Positions 57,537 through 64,000 of a stretch of DNA of 64,000 bases are shown here, piece by piece. Each line of letters begins with the position of its first letter. Position 1 is the stretch's first letter. Origin of the DNA: Undaria pinnatifida (taxonomy: Eukaryota; Sar; Phaeophyceae; Laminariales; Alariaceae); contig JABAKD010000002.1 in assembly GCA_012845835.1 (NCBI GenBank), positions 16,577,629 through 16,641,628 of the forward strand, given 5' to 3'. The position numbers were made by a program, and so were the translations under genes. The notes beneath the pieces are model-generated. The model ran no database searches and was not told the DNA's origin. It saw nothing but the letters and a program-made list of their open reading frames with translations.

Positions 57537-60500
57537 ACGACAACGACAAAGACAACGACAACGACACCAACAACGACGACGACAACGACAATGACAACGA
57601 CAACGACAACGACAGCGACAACACTACCACCACCGCCGCCACCATCCCTCCACCACAAGCCCGGAAAACAAATGTCACCCCCGCCCCCTTAGCCACACCT
57701 CAACTCCCAAAAAGGACAACGTACCTGCTGCTCGGCGACCCACTTTTTGACCAGCCCAACCGCGATGCCGAGCTTTTCCTCGTCCTCACCAAAGACCGCT
57801 ACCTCGGAGTTTCCGTCTGCCACCTGGGTCATGTCGAGCTCACACCCGACGCAAAGACGCCTCAGCTTTCGAAGAGACTGCCCCCCGACCCCTATGAAGG
57901 TGGAGACCGCCTTCGTAGGTACGGAGATCTTGACCCGCATGCGATCAACAGCCTTGGAAGCGTGGGAGAGGGTTTTCATGGAATTTTGGAAGGGGAGTGG
58001 GAGGTCTTGAATGAAACTTTGCTAGAGAGTGAGAGGTTTTGCATGAATTTCGGCAGGCAAGTGGGAGGGAGGTTTAGCGTGGAAGTTTAGCGGGGGGCGG
58101 GGGGGGGGGGGGGGGGACTGTATGAAATTTTGGCTGGCGATGGAAGAGGAGATTTTGCATGAAAGTTTGGCAGACGAGTGGGAGGTTTTGCATGAAATTT
58201 TGGCAGGTAAGTGGGAGTTTTTTGCACGTTGGACAGACTCCATCACAGTATAGATCAAGGAGGTCGTTATCACGGATTTGCATCCTCTGTACAAGTTTGA
58301 ACGGGGCTGACCTATGAGATCTGAATGAGCTGTACATGTTTCCATACGTGTGTCCGGGTCTGCAGGCGCATTGCAATATGATCTGGCACAATCTGTATGA
58401 TTTGTACACGCTTCCACGTCGTGAAATCTAGGATCCGCATCTTTGCATATGTCCCAACCCAATGAACTGAATGGAATAGGTCAGACAGTTCATAATCTGC
58501 CCGACATGCGGAGTTTTTGCATGAAGTTTCTGCAGGCAAGTAAGAGGTTTAGCATTAAACTTCGCCAGGGGATGGAGAATCGAACAGGGGCGCACGACAC
58601 AGGTTGGGGGTCGAGGGCGGAATATCGGTTATTCATCACCATGGTTGACCGGAGCTACGAGGAGGGTACTGGCGGTGGCCGGCCCTCGATTTGCTGCAAC
58701 CGACCCTCGATATTTTTGGGGCCGGGGATTGAGTTAGGGTTAGGGTCTAATATAGTGTTTTGGACAGTTTTTTATAGTTTCCTTTTCATAATACTGGAAG
58801 CACACGTGGGCAAAGCCGAATTCCCCCATTTCCACACTTCATCCTTATCAAATCCAGAATTGCGATAAAGGCACCCCTGACGGCTATACCCGGGGTCAGT
58901 CTGGAGCGCTCAGGCACGAGTGCGGTCAGGTCTAGGTGGGATCAGATTGCCAAGCGAGAGCAGGGTCTAAATTTCTGTGTGTGTGCGTGTGTTGACCAAT
59001 GAAACACCCCGAAATGTTACTAGTTGACCAATTAATGCTATAGAGGGGCGATCAACTACTTGATAGGGTGTACTATAGAGGGGCGGTTTACTATAGAGGA
59101 GCGGGGGGGGGGGGATTGGACAATACCCCTACCGTCGTGTCTGTGCGGTGTCAGGCGCCGCGCAAAAACGTCTCGGCGTGAAGTGAAACTTGTGACGCTG
59201 GACGCTGGACGCCATAATATCACGCGCCAGTTACAGCAGTGAGTTTCACCGTGCCTGCGCGTGCAAGTGGCTTTAGCGAACCAACCAAGATTGCATATCT
59301 TCAGCACGAACTGCATACACCCGTGTGGATGGCAGCATCTCCGTCCTATTCTCCCGGGCACGCTCTCGGGGTTTAACGAGCTACATCTTGGGTCGACAAG
59401 ACCATTTCCTTCTCGCTCTGGCGTGCACCTCTCATACAGATGCAACGCAGCCGAACACACCTAATCATATGCGATACGCTGACAAATATTTTTTGTAAAA
59501 AAATAAGTAGACACCTCAGCTGCGAGATGGAAGAATTCGTTGAAATCCATATTGCTGCCGTGTTCTTGTACATTTGGTAGTAGCTATATGCCTGCAGAAA
59601 TATAACATGCTTTTCTTGTGGGCCAGCGAAAATTCCAAGCATTCTACGAAACCCTCCCACCTTCAACCTCTCCAGAAGCAGCGCGCCAGCCGCGGATGCC
59701 TTAGGTGCCATACCACGAATGGACACGTACGGAGAAAGCTGCTCGGCGGGCGCGAAAGAAGAGGTGTTCGGGGAGTTCGGAGGCGTCTTGAGGTGGGATG
59801 CAGTATTAACCCCATTGATAATTCATAGGGAAACAATGCCGAAAGAAACTAACGATTACAGCATCGACCACACATGTTTCTTCCATCACGTTTACTCTCC
59901 AGCTCATTAACCCGTGAGAGGTTTGATTTACCCTCAGGGACATTCTGGACAAGACGTGGTCACGGGTGTCTTTCCTCCTACCCCTGGGTACATGCGTCCA
60001 TATTTATCGCGCATAGGGTTCAGCATTCCCACCTTTCAGCTTTTTGTGCTCGTCGTATTTCATCGAAAATTAACCAACGACGGCTGCCGGGTTAGGGGAT
60101 GGTCATTAGGGCATTGCGATTTCCATATTATGTTTGGGTTGGAAAGCATATCGTACAATAGGCAAATGCTTTTCATCCCTGCGTTTTCCGAGTCGCAATC
60201 ACATTGGTCGAGAGCTCACCCCCCAGCCCGCCCTCGGCCAATGAGGCAATGAGGGGGCGCCGGGCGCGTGGCGAGAGTTGCCCCTCGGGATGATCCCCCA
60301 TAGCCCCGCCGCAACCGGGGAGGATAGGGCCCCATCCCCGGTTCAGACATTATTTCACATCTCTACGACTTCGACGAGTTCTCCGGGGTTGACACCGCCC
60401 CGCACGGTGTGGAAACCGCAACCCCATTGGCTGAACGCTTATTGGCTGGAGCGATAAAGCCAGCTCCACCCGGGGAGGATAGACCCCATCCCCGGATGGG

Positions 60501-62997
60501 AACTACGTCCATATATCTAAAACTCCGACATCCCGGGGACGAAAACCGAGTTATGTCGGGTCGACATCACCCCACACGGTGTGGAAACCCCGATCCTACT
60601 GGCATTCGCTGATTGTCTGCGCCGCGGGGAGCCAGCGCCACCGGGAAGGATAGGGTCCCATACCCGGATCATAAATCCCTCCGTATCTCTACAACTCCGA
60701 CACTCCGTGGGCGAAGACGTTGATCTCCCGGATCGACACCGCCCCGCACGGCGTGGAAGCCCCAACGCCTTTGGCCGGTCGCGAATTGGTTGGGGCTCGT
60801 GCATAGAGCAAGCGCAACCCGTGGAGGATAAAGCCCCATCGCCGGTTCGAATATCCTTCCATGCATCTACAACTCCGACAACTGGGGGACGAAAATGGGT
60901 TAGTACGCCCCGTACGGTGTGGAACCTCAACCCCTCAGTCACGCCGCACCCGAGGAGGAGAGGACCCCATCCCTGGTTCCGACACCCTTTCATGTTTCTA
61001 CAACTTCGACAGCCCGAGGTCGAAAACCGAGTTCTCCCTGGTCCACACAGTCCCACACGGTGTGGAAGCCCCAATCCCGTTGGCGAGTCGCTGGTTTGGA
61101 TTGGAGCTTATAAAGCCAGCGCCGCCCTGAGAGGATAGAGGCCCACCAAGGGGGGGGGAGTTCCGCCGCACCCGGGAAGGATAGGGCCCCACCTCTGGAG
61201 CATAAATCCCTCCGTATCTCTACAGTCCCAATAACCCGGGGACGATAACGATAATCTCCCAGGTCGACACCGCCCCTCACCGTATGGAAACCCCAATCCC
61301 TTTGACTTGTCTCTTATAGCTTATAGGCTCCCTCTTCTGAGAGGCGGCTCCCTCTTCTAAAACGAGAGCGAAGCAAGTCGTAAGTCGGACTCAGGAAACG
61401 AGCGAAGCGAGGCATTAACCCCGCCGTAGGCGCGAAAAATTGGAGTAAGACGTATGAATCTCAGTCGTTTTGATCGTTTTTTTCGTCCTAACACGTCTTA
61501 GCCGGCATCCACCTTGTGGGGGGAACTACTTGGATTTAGTGTCGGGTATATATTGCAGTCGAATAAAGACGAATTTATGACGCGCCAAGACGAACCTAAG
61601 ACATGATAAGACGAATCTAAGACGTGACAATACTAAAAGACCGGAGTAACACGACTAAGGCCTACACTACCATATAAATAAATATTGAAAAAAAAAGGTC
61701 GTTGTACAATGACCCTACCTAGTCTAACTCCAAGCGTTCTGTCCGCATAGGAGTGCGACTCTTGCTTGGGCATCATACCACTGCGAAGCTGTGACCCCAC
61801 CGTAATGCCAAGTGGTTTGCACCCAAAACCATTGGTGCTGTTCTAATTATAAACCATATACTAGCAGTACCAAGTAATAATACGTACCTAGAATTACATC
61901 AGCAACAACGTGGAGAAGGGGTTCCTGCTAAACCCGGGGAAGGGTTTTAACGACTCCGCTGTCGTGATTAAATATCGCCTACTCATAGTCGTTAATATCA
62001 CGAGCCTGCGCGTAGGATTATTATACCTGGTAGTAGTCAGTAGTTAGTGCGATCGTGCCTGCAGTGGTGAAAGGGTTAACTTAACTAGTCGAGAATTCCC
62101 GCGATCCTGCGAGTGACCACAGCGCAATAGGGATACACTGAGCCGGGCTCATCAACTAAGGCCGTGGTCTGTTATAGCGTTATACTACTAGTCTACCTCC
62201 ATTTTCCTTTAGAGCAGGTCAACTAACTCAACTAACGATTACACCGCGGTGCACTTCCTTCTCGAAGAAAAGAGGCACGACAGCCCAAGACATGCGGGGA
62301 AACAACTCAGATATTCACGCGAGCGGACCTGGGCCGCTGAAACAAAAAAGACCCAAAACGCTCTTTCCATAACGCCAGCCTTGGTCCGTATCGACTTGAT
62401 TTTTGTGCTGACGGTGCAAGCGTCGTGCTGCCAAAGTGAAACCGACAGGCCTTTCCCAACGCGCACTCACACCCTGTGCTTTGAAAGTGAAAATGCACAA
62501 AAACAATCATGCGCTTTTTGAAACAAGCATTTTTTTTGCAGCGTATGGGCACTTTTCATTCCGCTCTTCAACTTGCATGCTATTGTAGAGTACTAACGCT
62601 TTTCGGTCCACTTTTCTCTTCAAGCTCATACTTTAGTAGCGTATTGATGCTTTTCATTTACCAGCTCTCGTCGAAAATCGTGGCTCTGCTCATACAGCGT
62701 ATGCGCTCTTTGCACGGATACTTTTGGAACGTATTAACACTAAAAATTTTCTCAGCTCTGGTCGAACAGTAGGTCACACACCTCAAAAGGGGCGCCGAAA
62801 GGGCCCTCGTTTGATCTCTCGCGATCCGCCCCACGCTGGCTTTCCGACGGCGCTTCTTGGGGTGCACGGGGATCTTGCGCATCCATCCCCCGTCCGAACT
62901 GCGCTCTGTCCTTGGATATGGTAATCGACACGCCTCCCCCAACTTTCTGCATCAAGATCCTCAGCTCCGCATCGCGGTTGCGCTTGAGGAACTTCGC
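35991..62997 (-). CDS. Vigilin/Scp160-like protein with at least ten KH domains (13 exons seen; 5' end outside the window)
   Basis: Exons, in reading order: 62997-62782, 59738-59661, 57952-57725, 56682-56422, 53316-53209, 50894-50718, 48530-47487, 45416-45279, 41853-41593, 40478-40254, 39269-39063, 38270-38073, 37124-35991. Every exon is a multiple of three and every intron is phase 0, giving 1424 visible residues. Joining them restores KH folds across junctions, for example LLLERLK|AVDRMRVKIS, EIAVGMEDE|EVLIRRGLL, LEEARWKNIQ|KATNTDI and AAAKRE|IEGLARR. Tandem KH arrays of this size define vigilin/Scp160, polysome- and ER-associated mRNA-binding proteins. Most repeats have a degenerate GXXG loop; clear ones are GVGG (119-122) and GKHG (867-870). 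Several KH folds carry Gly/Ser/Ala-rich inserts. The first visible exon starts mid-KH, so more KH domains lie upstream. Confidence 0.88.
38073..38270 (-). CDS. KH gene exon 12
   Basis: Acceptor TTTTGGCTCCAG, donor GCG|GTGAGG. 66 codons: IEGLARR completes the last helix of the preceding KH, then Ser/Gly/Asn-rich sequence (VVGIAGRFISASAGSDESSL). No further KH is evident. Confidence 0.85.
38685..38945. repeat. Dispersed repeat E, copy 2 (KH intron)
   Basis: Homologous to 19419-19660 in the same orientation: CATGCATACCAGTAGTC, GGAGCACGTCGGGTTTTC, ACATCGCGTGCACCAAG and CGCATATGGATGGCAGC. Confidence 0.7.
39063..39269 (-). CDS. KH gene exon 11
   Basis: Acceptor CTCAAACAG, donor GAG|GTGGGT. 69 codons: LDEIRARRADVKVPPEALLK, TSRGKAVLEKMRGKAGITTI and MAEVHISGEPNAVAAAKRE. 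A complete KH with SRGK in the loop position. Confidence 0.9.
39415..39500 (+). mobile_element. SINE tail fragment
   Basis: ACCCTCTGCACGATAAGCATG, then CCTGTGACCACGGGTTGTCC and AGAAGATGGGAAGTAAAACG. Only the 3' domain is present. Confidence 0.5.
39683..39853. mobile_element. MITE-like element, family B, copy 3
   Basis: Terminal repeats GGTCCCTCTATAGTGCCGGT / ACCGGCACTATAGAGGGACC are perfect over 20 bp. The interior has GCAGTATGCGGAGTAGTGCC and GAAATCGCTTGGCACAGAGG. Confidence 0.9.
40254..40478 (-). CDS. KH gene exon 10: KH domain with GKHG
   Basis: Acceptor CGGCAAAAG (the first AG after a long C tract), donor CGG|GTGAGA. 75 codons: helix VNAIEKAFAKW ends the previous KH, then LEVTANVEEWMVAPLYGKHG and KAIKKLSQSMGGIVFKV form a good KH core, followed by TSYEAAQEGARKLRQR. 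Confidence 0.9.
40805..40960. mobile_element. MITE-like element, family B, copy 4
   Basis: Degraded terminal repeats GGCTCCCTCGGTAGTGCCGGT / ACCGGCACTACTGAGGGTCC, with the same internal order as copy 3. Confidence 0.8.
41593..41853 (-). CDS. KH gene exon 9
   Basis: Acceptor GACCGCAG, donor GCG|GTGAGA. 87 codons: HREALGEVSSALTLANAAAA, an Ala/Gly insert, then RRVQLLADWPCSCVRVMGEA and GAVQSA. This KH is degenerate, with no GXXG. Confidence 0.82.
42184..42399. mobile_element. MITE-like element, family D
   Basis: Left end CGTGATACGATAGCGGCC; right end CAATGGTTGGTGCATCCCTA plus CCGTAGCACCCGTC. The interior has CCCCTTAGCCCCAAATCGTC and GGCTCCTCAAGCGAAGAGCC. Confidence 0.7.
42953..43139. mobile_element. 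MITE-like element, family A, copy 2
   Basis: CAGTAGGGGTTCCCCAACAA then GGCGGT at the left; CGGCCTTACTGGGGGAGGCC then TACTG at the right. Repeated AAGGCGGT/AAGGCGGGC inside. Confidence 0.75.
45279..45416 (-). CDS. KH gene exon 8
   Basis: Acceptor CCATCCCACAG, donor ATG|GTACGC. 46 codons: KATNTDIILDRETWSLVVRG and SPSCVEECKIELYSML finish the KH started at the end of exon 7. FPGQFEM begins the next. Confidence 0.9.
46989..47238. mobile_element. MITE-like element, family C, diverged copy
   Basis: GAGTCATCCCACGCTAGCGG at the left and a degraded inverse at the right (CACCCCTACCGCACTATAGG then GGGATGATTC). The interior is weakly similar to the copy at 49445. Confidence 0.5.
47487..48530 (-). CDS. 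KH gene exon 7 (large; Gly-rich inserts)
   Basis: Acceptor CGATCCCAG, donor CAG|GTAAGT. 348 codons. A full KH comes first (FKLMVDRGRHHLRRLSMETG ... ESLVRVRARSASIVSEAKKA). A second KH is split by inserts: strand AGIFIDIARVAV, a Gly/Ser tract encoded by 47955-48145, SNSSVRAMAELHGCKVVFG, a Ser/Pro/Arg insert, and RGVTISGPPGLVENARNAIV. The start of a third is CEVALGAGPAAALEEARWKN. The Gly tract is a coding triplet repeat. Confidence 0.9.
48975..49305. mobile_element. MITE-like element, family D
   Basis: GACGCGTGCTACGGTAGAGG at the left; CAATGGTTGGTGCACCCCAA then CCTTAGCATGTGTC at the right. Internal GGCCATGCGTTTGTTCATCG appears twice in diverged form. Confidence 0.75.
49445..49702. mobile_element. 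MITE-like element, family C
   Basis: GAGTCATCCACGGTAGGGGT and CAACCCTTACCGTGGGATGA then CTC form inverted ends. The interior AACACGACTTCGAAGGCATT is the inverse of the block in the other copies, so this copy is flipped. Confidence 0.75.
50371..50539. mobile_element. MITE-like element, family A, copy 3
   Basis: ATAGGGGTCCCCCAGCAAGG then CGGT at the left and ACCGCCTTACCCCTACT at the right. The interior CGCCTTATTGGGTGAAGCCG matches copy 1. Confidence 0.8.
50718..50894 (-). CDS. KH gene exon 6
   Basis: Acceptor GCCGCACCGCAG, donor GGG|GTGAGA. 59 codons: EVLIRRGLLRQIQSEHTDVN and TKVVRVRGRRERAEWSAALL complete the KH that starts in exon 5. GXXG is replaced by RRGL. Confidence 0.87.
51115..51393. 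mobile_element. MITE-like element, family C
   Basis: GTGCCACGGTAGGGGTTGCA then GTTGTTGGATTAACTAAT at the left; CACCCGTGGGATGGG at the right. The interior closely follows 16340-16572 (TGTGCGAACGAATCCCTTCG and AAGTCATGTAGTATCGG). Confidence 0.8.
51607..51960 (+). mobile_element. tRNA-derived SINE, near full length
   Basis: A-box-like TTGGGTAGTAGA near 51617 and B box GGTTCGGATCC at 51661-51671. Then GCGAGAGCGTGAGTTCGCAA, AATCGACGAGCATGAATAGC, GTGCGCGATAAAAATGAAGG, GGGGGGGAAGGGAAGGCACC, TGTCCGGAAGGTCGCTGAGG and GTTGAGCTGGAGAGTAAAAG. It ends in a T-rich tail. This is the best reference copy for the family. Confidence 0.82.
51972..52203. mobile_element. MITE-like element, family D, flipped copy
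   Basis: GACACATGCTACAGTAAGC at the left; AAGTGCCACCTCTAACGTAG then CACGCGTC at the right. Internal CGACGATTTTGGGTTAAGGA is the inverse of the usual block. It follows the SINE directly. Confidence 0.7.
53209..53316 (-). CDS. KH gene exon 5
   Basis: Acceptor AATGATCAG, donor GAG|GTACGC. 36 codons: VRLQGGDEGLDRAERLIREF closes one KH and NWTMEIAVGMEDE opens the next. A 375-bp pentanucleotide array lies about 110 bp upstream of this acceptor. Confidence 0.87.
53426..53800. repeat. Pentanucleotide array GGGTT
   Basis: About 370 bp of nearly uninterrupted GGGTT, with GGTTT interruptions near 53520-53550 and GCCTT near 53743. It lies in a KH-gene intron about 110 bp before the exon 5 acceptor, where the transcribed strand reads (AACCC)n. 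Confidence 0.97.
54912..55245 (-). mobile_element. tRNA-derived SINE, near full length
   Basis: On the - strand: A box TGGAGTAGTAGG (55219-55230) and B box GGTTCGAATCC (55177-55187), both near consensus. The shared body and tail follow down to GAGCTGAAAATTAAAAAGTG near 54912. Confidence 0.85.
55389..55653. mobile_element. MITE-like element, family D
   Basis: GACGCATGCTACGATAGACGT at the left; GGCATACCTCTATTGTAGTA then TGCGTC at the right. Internal CGACGATTTTGGATTAAGGA then GACCCGTTATTCAGG. Part of a second copy precedes it at about 55250. Confidence 0.7.
56422..56682 (-). CDS. KH gene exon 4
   Basis: Acceptor GCGTCCACAG, donor CTG|GTGAGG. It starts VREVTVGSDIAELLRSYRAA (strand and helix of a KH), then a Gly/Ser/Asn-rich insert with GGGRGGLPMTRH, and ends DSEPKCGL leading into the strand VRLQGGDEG of exon 5. 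Confidence 0.87.
57473..57632. repeat. CGACAG/CGACAA hexamer array
   Basis: About 160 bp of ACAGCG and ACAACG steps inside a KH-gene intron, starting roughly 90 bp downstream of the exon 3 donor. Confidence 0.92.
57725..57952 (-). CDS. KH gene exon 3: complete KH domain
   Basis: Acceptor GCTTCCAAG, donor CAG|GTACGT. 76 codons with RMRVKISVPTKAV, STFIGVGGQSLRKLRRL and SEVAVFGEDEEKLGIAVGLV. It has a canonical-looking GVGG loop, so it is one of the repeats most likely to bind RNA. The acceptor sits at the end of a pyrimidine-rich tandem array. Confidence 0.9.
57953..58245 (-). repeat. Pyrimidine-rich tandem repeat leading into the KH exon 3 acceptor
   Basis: On the - strand, about seven units of around 33 bp resembling CAAAATTTCATGCAAAACCT then CCCACTTGCCTGC. 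One unit is disrupted by a 17-20 C run near 58097-58116. The final unit forms the pyrimidine tract and AG of the exon 3 acceptor. Confidence 0.8.
59661..59738 (-). CDS. KH gene exon 2 (short)
   Basis: Acceptor CCCGCCGAGCAG, donor AAG|GTGGGA. Only 26 codons, LSPYVSIRGMAPKASAAGAL then LLERLK: the last strand and helix that complete the KH begun in exon 1. It reads straight into AVDRMRVKIS of the next exon. It was found because the KH fold needed it, and it is in phase. Confidence 0.78.
59890..60080 (-). mobile_element. SINE 3' part
   Basis: Inverse of the SINE body: TACTCTCCAGCTCATTAACC, ACATTCTGGACAAGACGTGG, TTATCGCGCATAGGGTTCAG and TGTGCTCGTCGTATTTCATCG. The tRNA-like head is absent. Confidence 0.65.
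60290..61310. repeat. Satellite-like block of about 170-bp units
   Basis: Six diverged units, each with GGATAGGGCCCCATCCCCGG, ATCTCTACAACTCCGACA, GGGGACGAAAACCGAGTT and CGCCCCGCACGGTGTGGAAA. Marker CACGGTGTGG lies near 60402, 60573, 60743, 60910, 61052 and (degraded) 61275. It is much more GC-rich than its surroundings and lies in a KH-gene intron. Confidence 0.88.
62782..62997 (-). CDS. KH gene exon 1 (first visible)
   Basis: Acceptor GTCGCAG, donor GAG|GTGTGT. 72 codons: AKFLKRNRDAELRILMQKV, then GGGVSITISKDR, the helix-loop-helix-strand of a KH domain with RNRD in place of GXXG. An acidic Gln/Ser/Arg-rich insert follows, ending FGAPFE. The rest of this KH is in the next exon. Confidence 0.8.
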
Positions 62998-64000
62998 CTG
63001 CGACGATTATAACGCATGTAGAGAGGAATAAAGTGGGGGGGGGGGGATTAGATGTGCAGGTCGAAGATGAAATCAAAATAAAAAGAAGCTGAACCCCGAG
63101 GAGAAACTGGAGATACAATAGAATGACAACACGTAGGTGAACGACTGCAGGCCTGTCGTTGTCCGAGTTCTTCGATGACGTAAAAACTCAATTAATACCA
63201 GCTTTATAATAATAACACTACACGTGCTCGAAAGGCACGCTAGATATAACTCGTTTTAGTTATACACATGAAAAAAAAAAACGTACAGCGGGTACCCCGT
63301 TCCAAGAGCGCCAAAGATAAGAGCATTCGGGACTCAAGAGCGGTGAAATCAGCGTGCCCCGCCTAAAATAAAAGATTACATTTTGCTTACATCAGACAAG
63401 AACAATGTGTCGTTCAGAGCTCTCGTTTCGGCTTCTCCCGGGGTGTTCTTACACTATATGTTTTTACGGATATGAATATTGGCGGCCGACAGGAGAGGCG
63501 GGTGCGATCACACACTGCATTACCTAGCCGACACCACGTTGCCCTACGTAGCTGCTGTGCGTTTGTACGAAGGGCGGGGGTGCAATCGCGTCAACCATTT
63601 TCCCATGAAGCTGGTTTCTACTCGAATCGGTACGCATGGTCAGTGTTGAGGTACCCCCTCTCCCCCGTTGCATCATTATGATTCGTAGCGAGTATCCCCT
63701 CATTGCCTGGCAGGCGATACCGCCTGCCTCAATGAAGCGAACCCGCCCTCTTTTCTCACAAGGCATCAGGCGGGCACCAAGAAGCAACTACAACATGCAA
63801 GCTTCCCCTTCGGGATGTCGTTGGCTTGAAATCCTAGGGGGCGTCTTAAGTTGAAAAGGAGAACAAAACTCCTCTTGCCGTACAAACTGAAGAAAACACA
63901 ATTGGCCACCGGGCAACTAACACCGACCACCCCATACGAGTTAATAGCTTATTCTGTACAACATCCAAAGCAACCCTCGTGCGTTTGACCAGTGCAGAGC
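62998..64000. other. Upstream intron of the KH gene
   Basis: No further KH exon was recognised up to the window edge. It contains a G run near 63036 and a short segment GGCGATACCGCCTGCC (63711-63727) resembling 37440-37540. The right edge holds dispersed repeat F. Confidence 0.5.
63805..63950. repeat. Dispersed repeat F, copy 2
   Basis: TTCGGGATGTCGTTGGCTTG, CTAGGGGGCGTCTTAAGTTG and CAACTAACACCGACCACC match 10838-10985 in the same orientation. Confidence 0.65.

Noticed and set aside
57376-57696. Gln/Arg- and Ser/Leu-repeat open frames
   Set aside because: Produced by the CGACAG hexamer array inside a KH intron.
60517-61138. 185-codon open frames on both strands
   Set aside because: They come from the diverged 170-bp satellite units; the protein has no domain and repeats with the DNA period.

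Overview
Nuclear DNA of an intron-rich eukaryote, most likely a brown alga (Ectocarpus-like phaeophyte) or another stramenopile. The evidence is a bipartite plastid-targeting presequence with Phe just after the signal peptide, kilobase-long introns with GTGAGG/GTAAGT-type donors, genes on alternating strands, and dense short repeats. There is no bacterial-style operon, CRISPR array, rRNA gene or convincing tRNA gene. All assignments come from reading translations and splice signals by eye; no search was run.

Four protein genes can be rebuilt. (1) 2307-8334, + strand, 3 exons: an organelle-targeted SpoU/TrmH-family rRNA 2'-O-ribose methyltransferase with an RG-rich N-terminal region. (2) 18968-20627 or further, - strand: the telomere-capping CST subunit TEN1, seen as its central and last exons; the last exon lies in an array of four related copies. 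(3) 24445-34538, + strand, 6 exons: a complete class I fructose-bisphosphate aldolase with an N-terminal hydrophobic segment. (4) 62997-35991, - strand, 13 visible exons with every intron in phase 0: a vigilin/Scp160-like protein with at least ten KH domains, whose 5' end lies beyond the right edge.

Layout: genes 1 and 2 are tail to tail across about 10.6 kb of repeats. Genes 2 and 3 are head to head. Genes 3 and 4 are tail to tail, 1.45 kb apart. Introns and spacers hold a tRNA-derived SINE family, at least four families of short terminal-inverted-repeat (MITE-like) elements, several mini- and microsatellites, a 400-bp tandem duplication and a satellite-like block of about 170-bp units. The four genes do not form one pathway: they are organelle ribosome maturation, telomere maintenance, glycolysis/gluconeogenesis and mRNA binding. 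The most unusual items are the TEN1 terminal-exon array, two candidate start codons on the methyltransferase that predict different organelles, and the many-KH gene with low-complexity inserts inside its KH folds.
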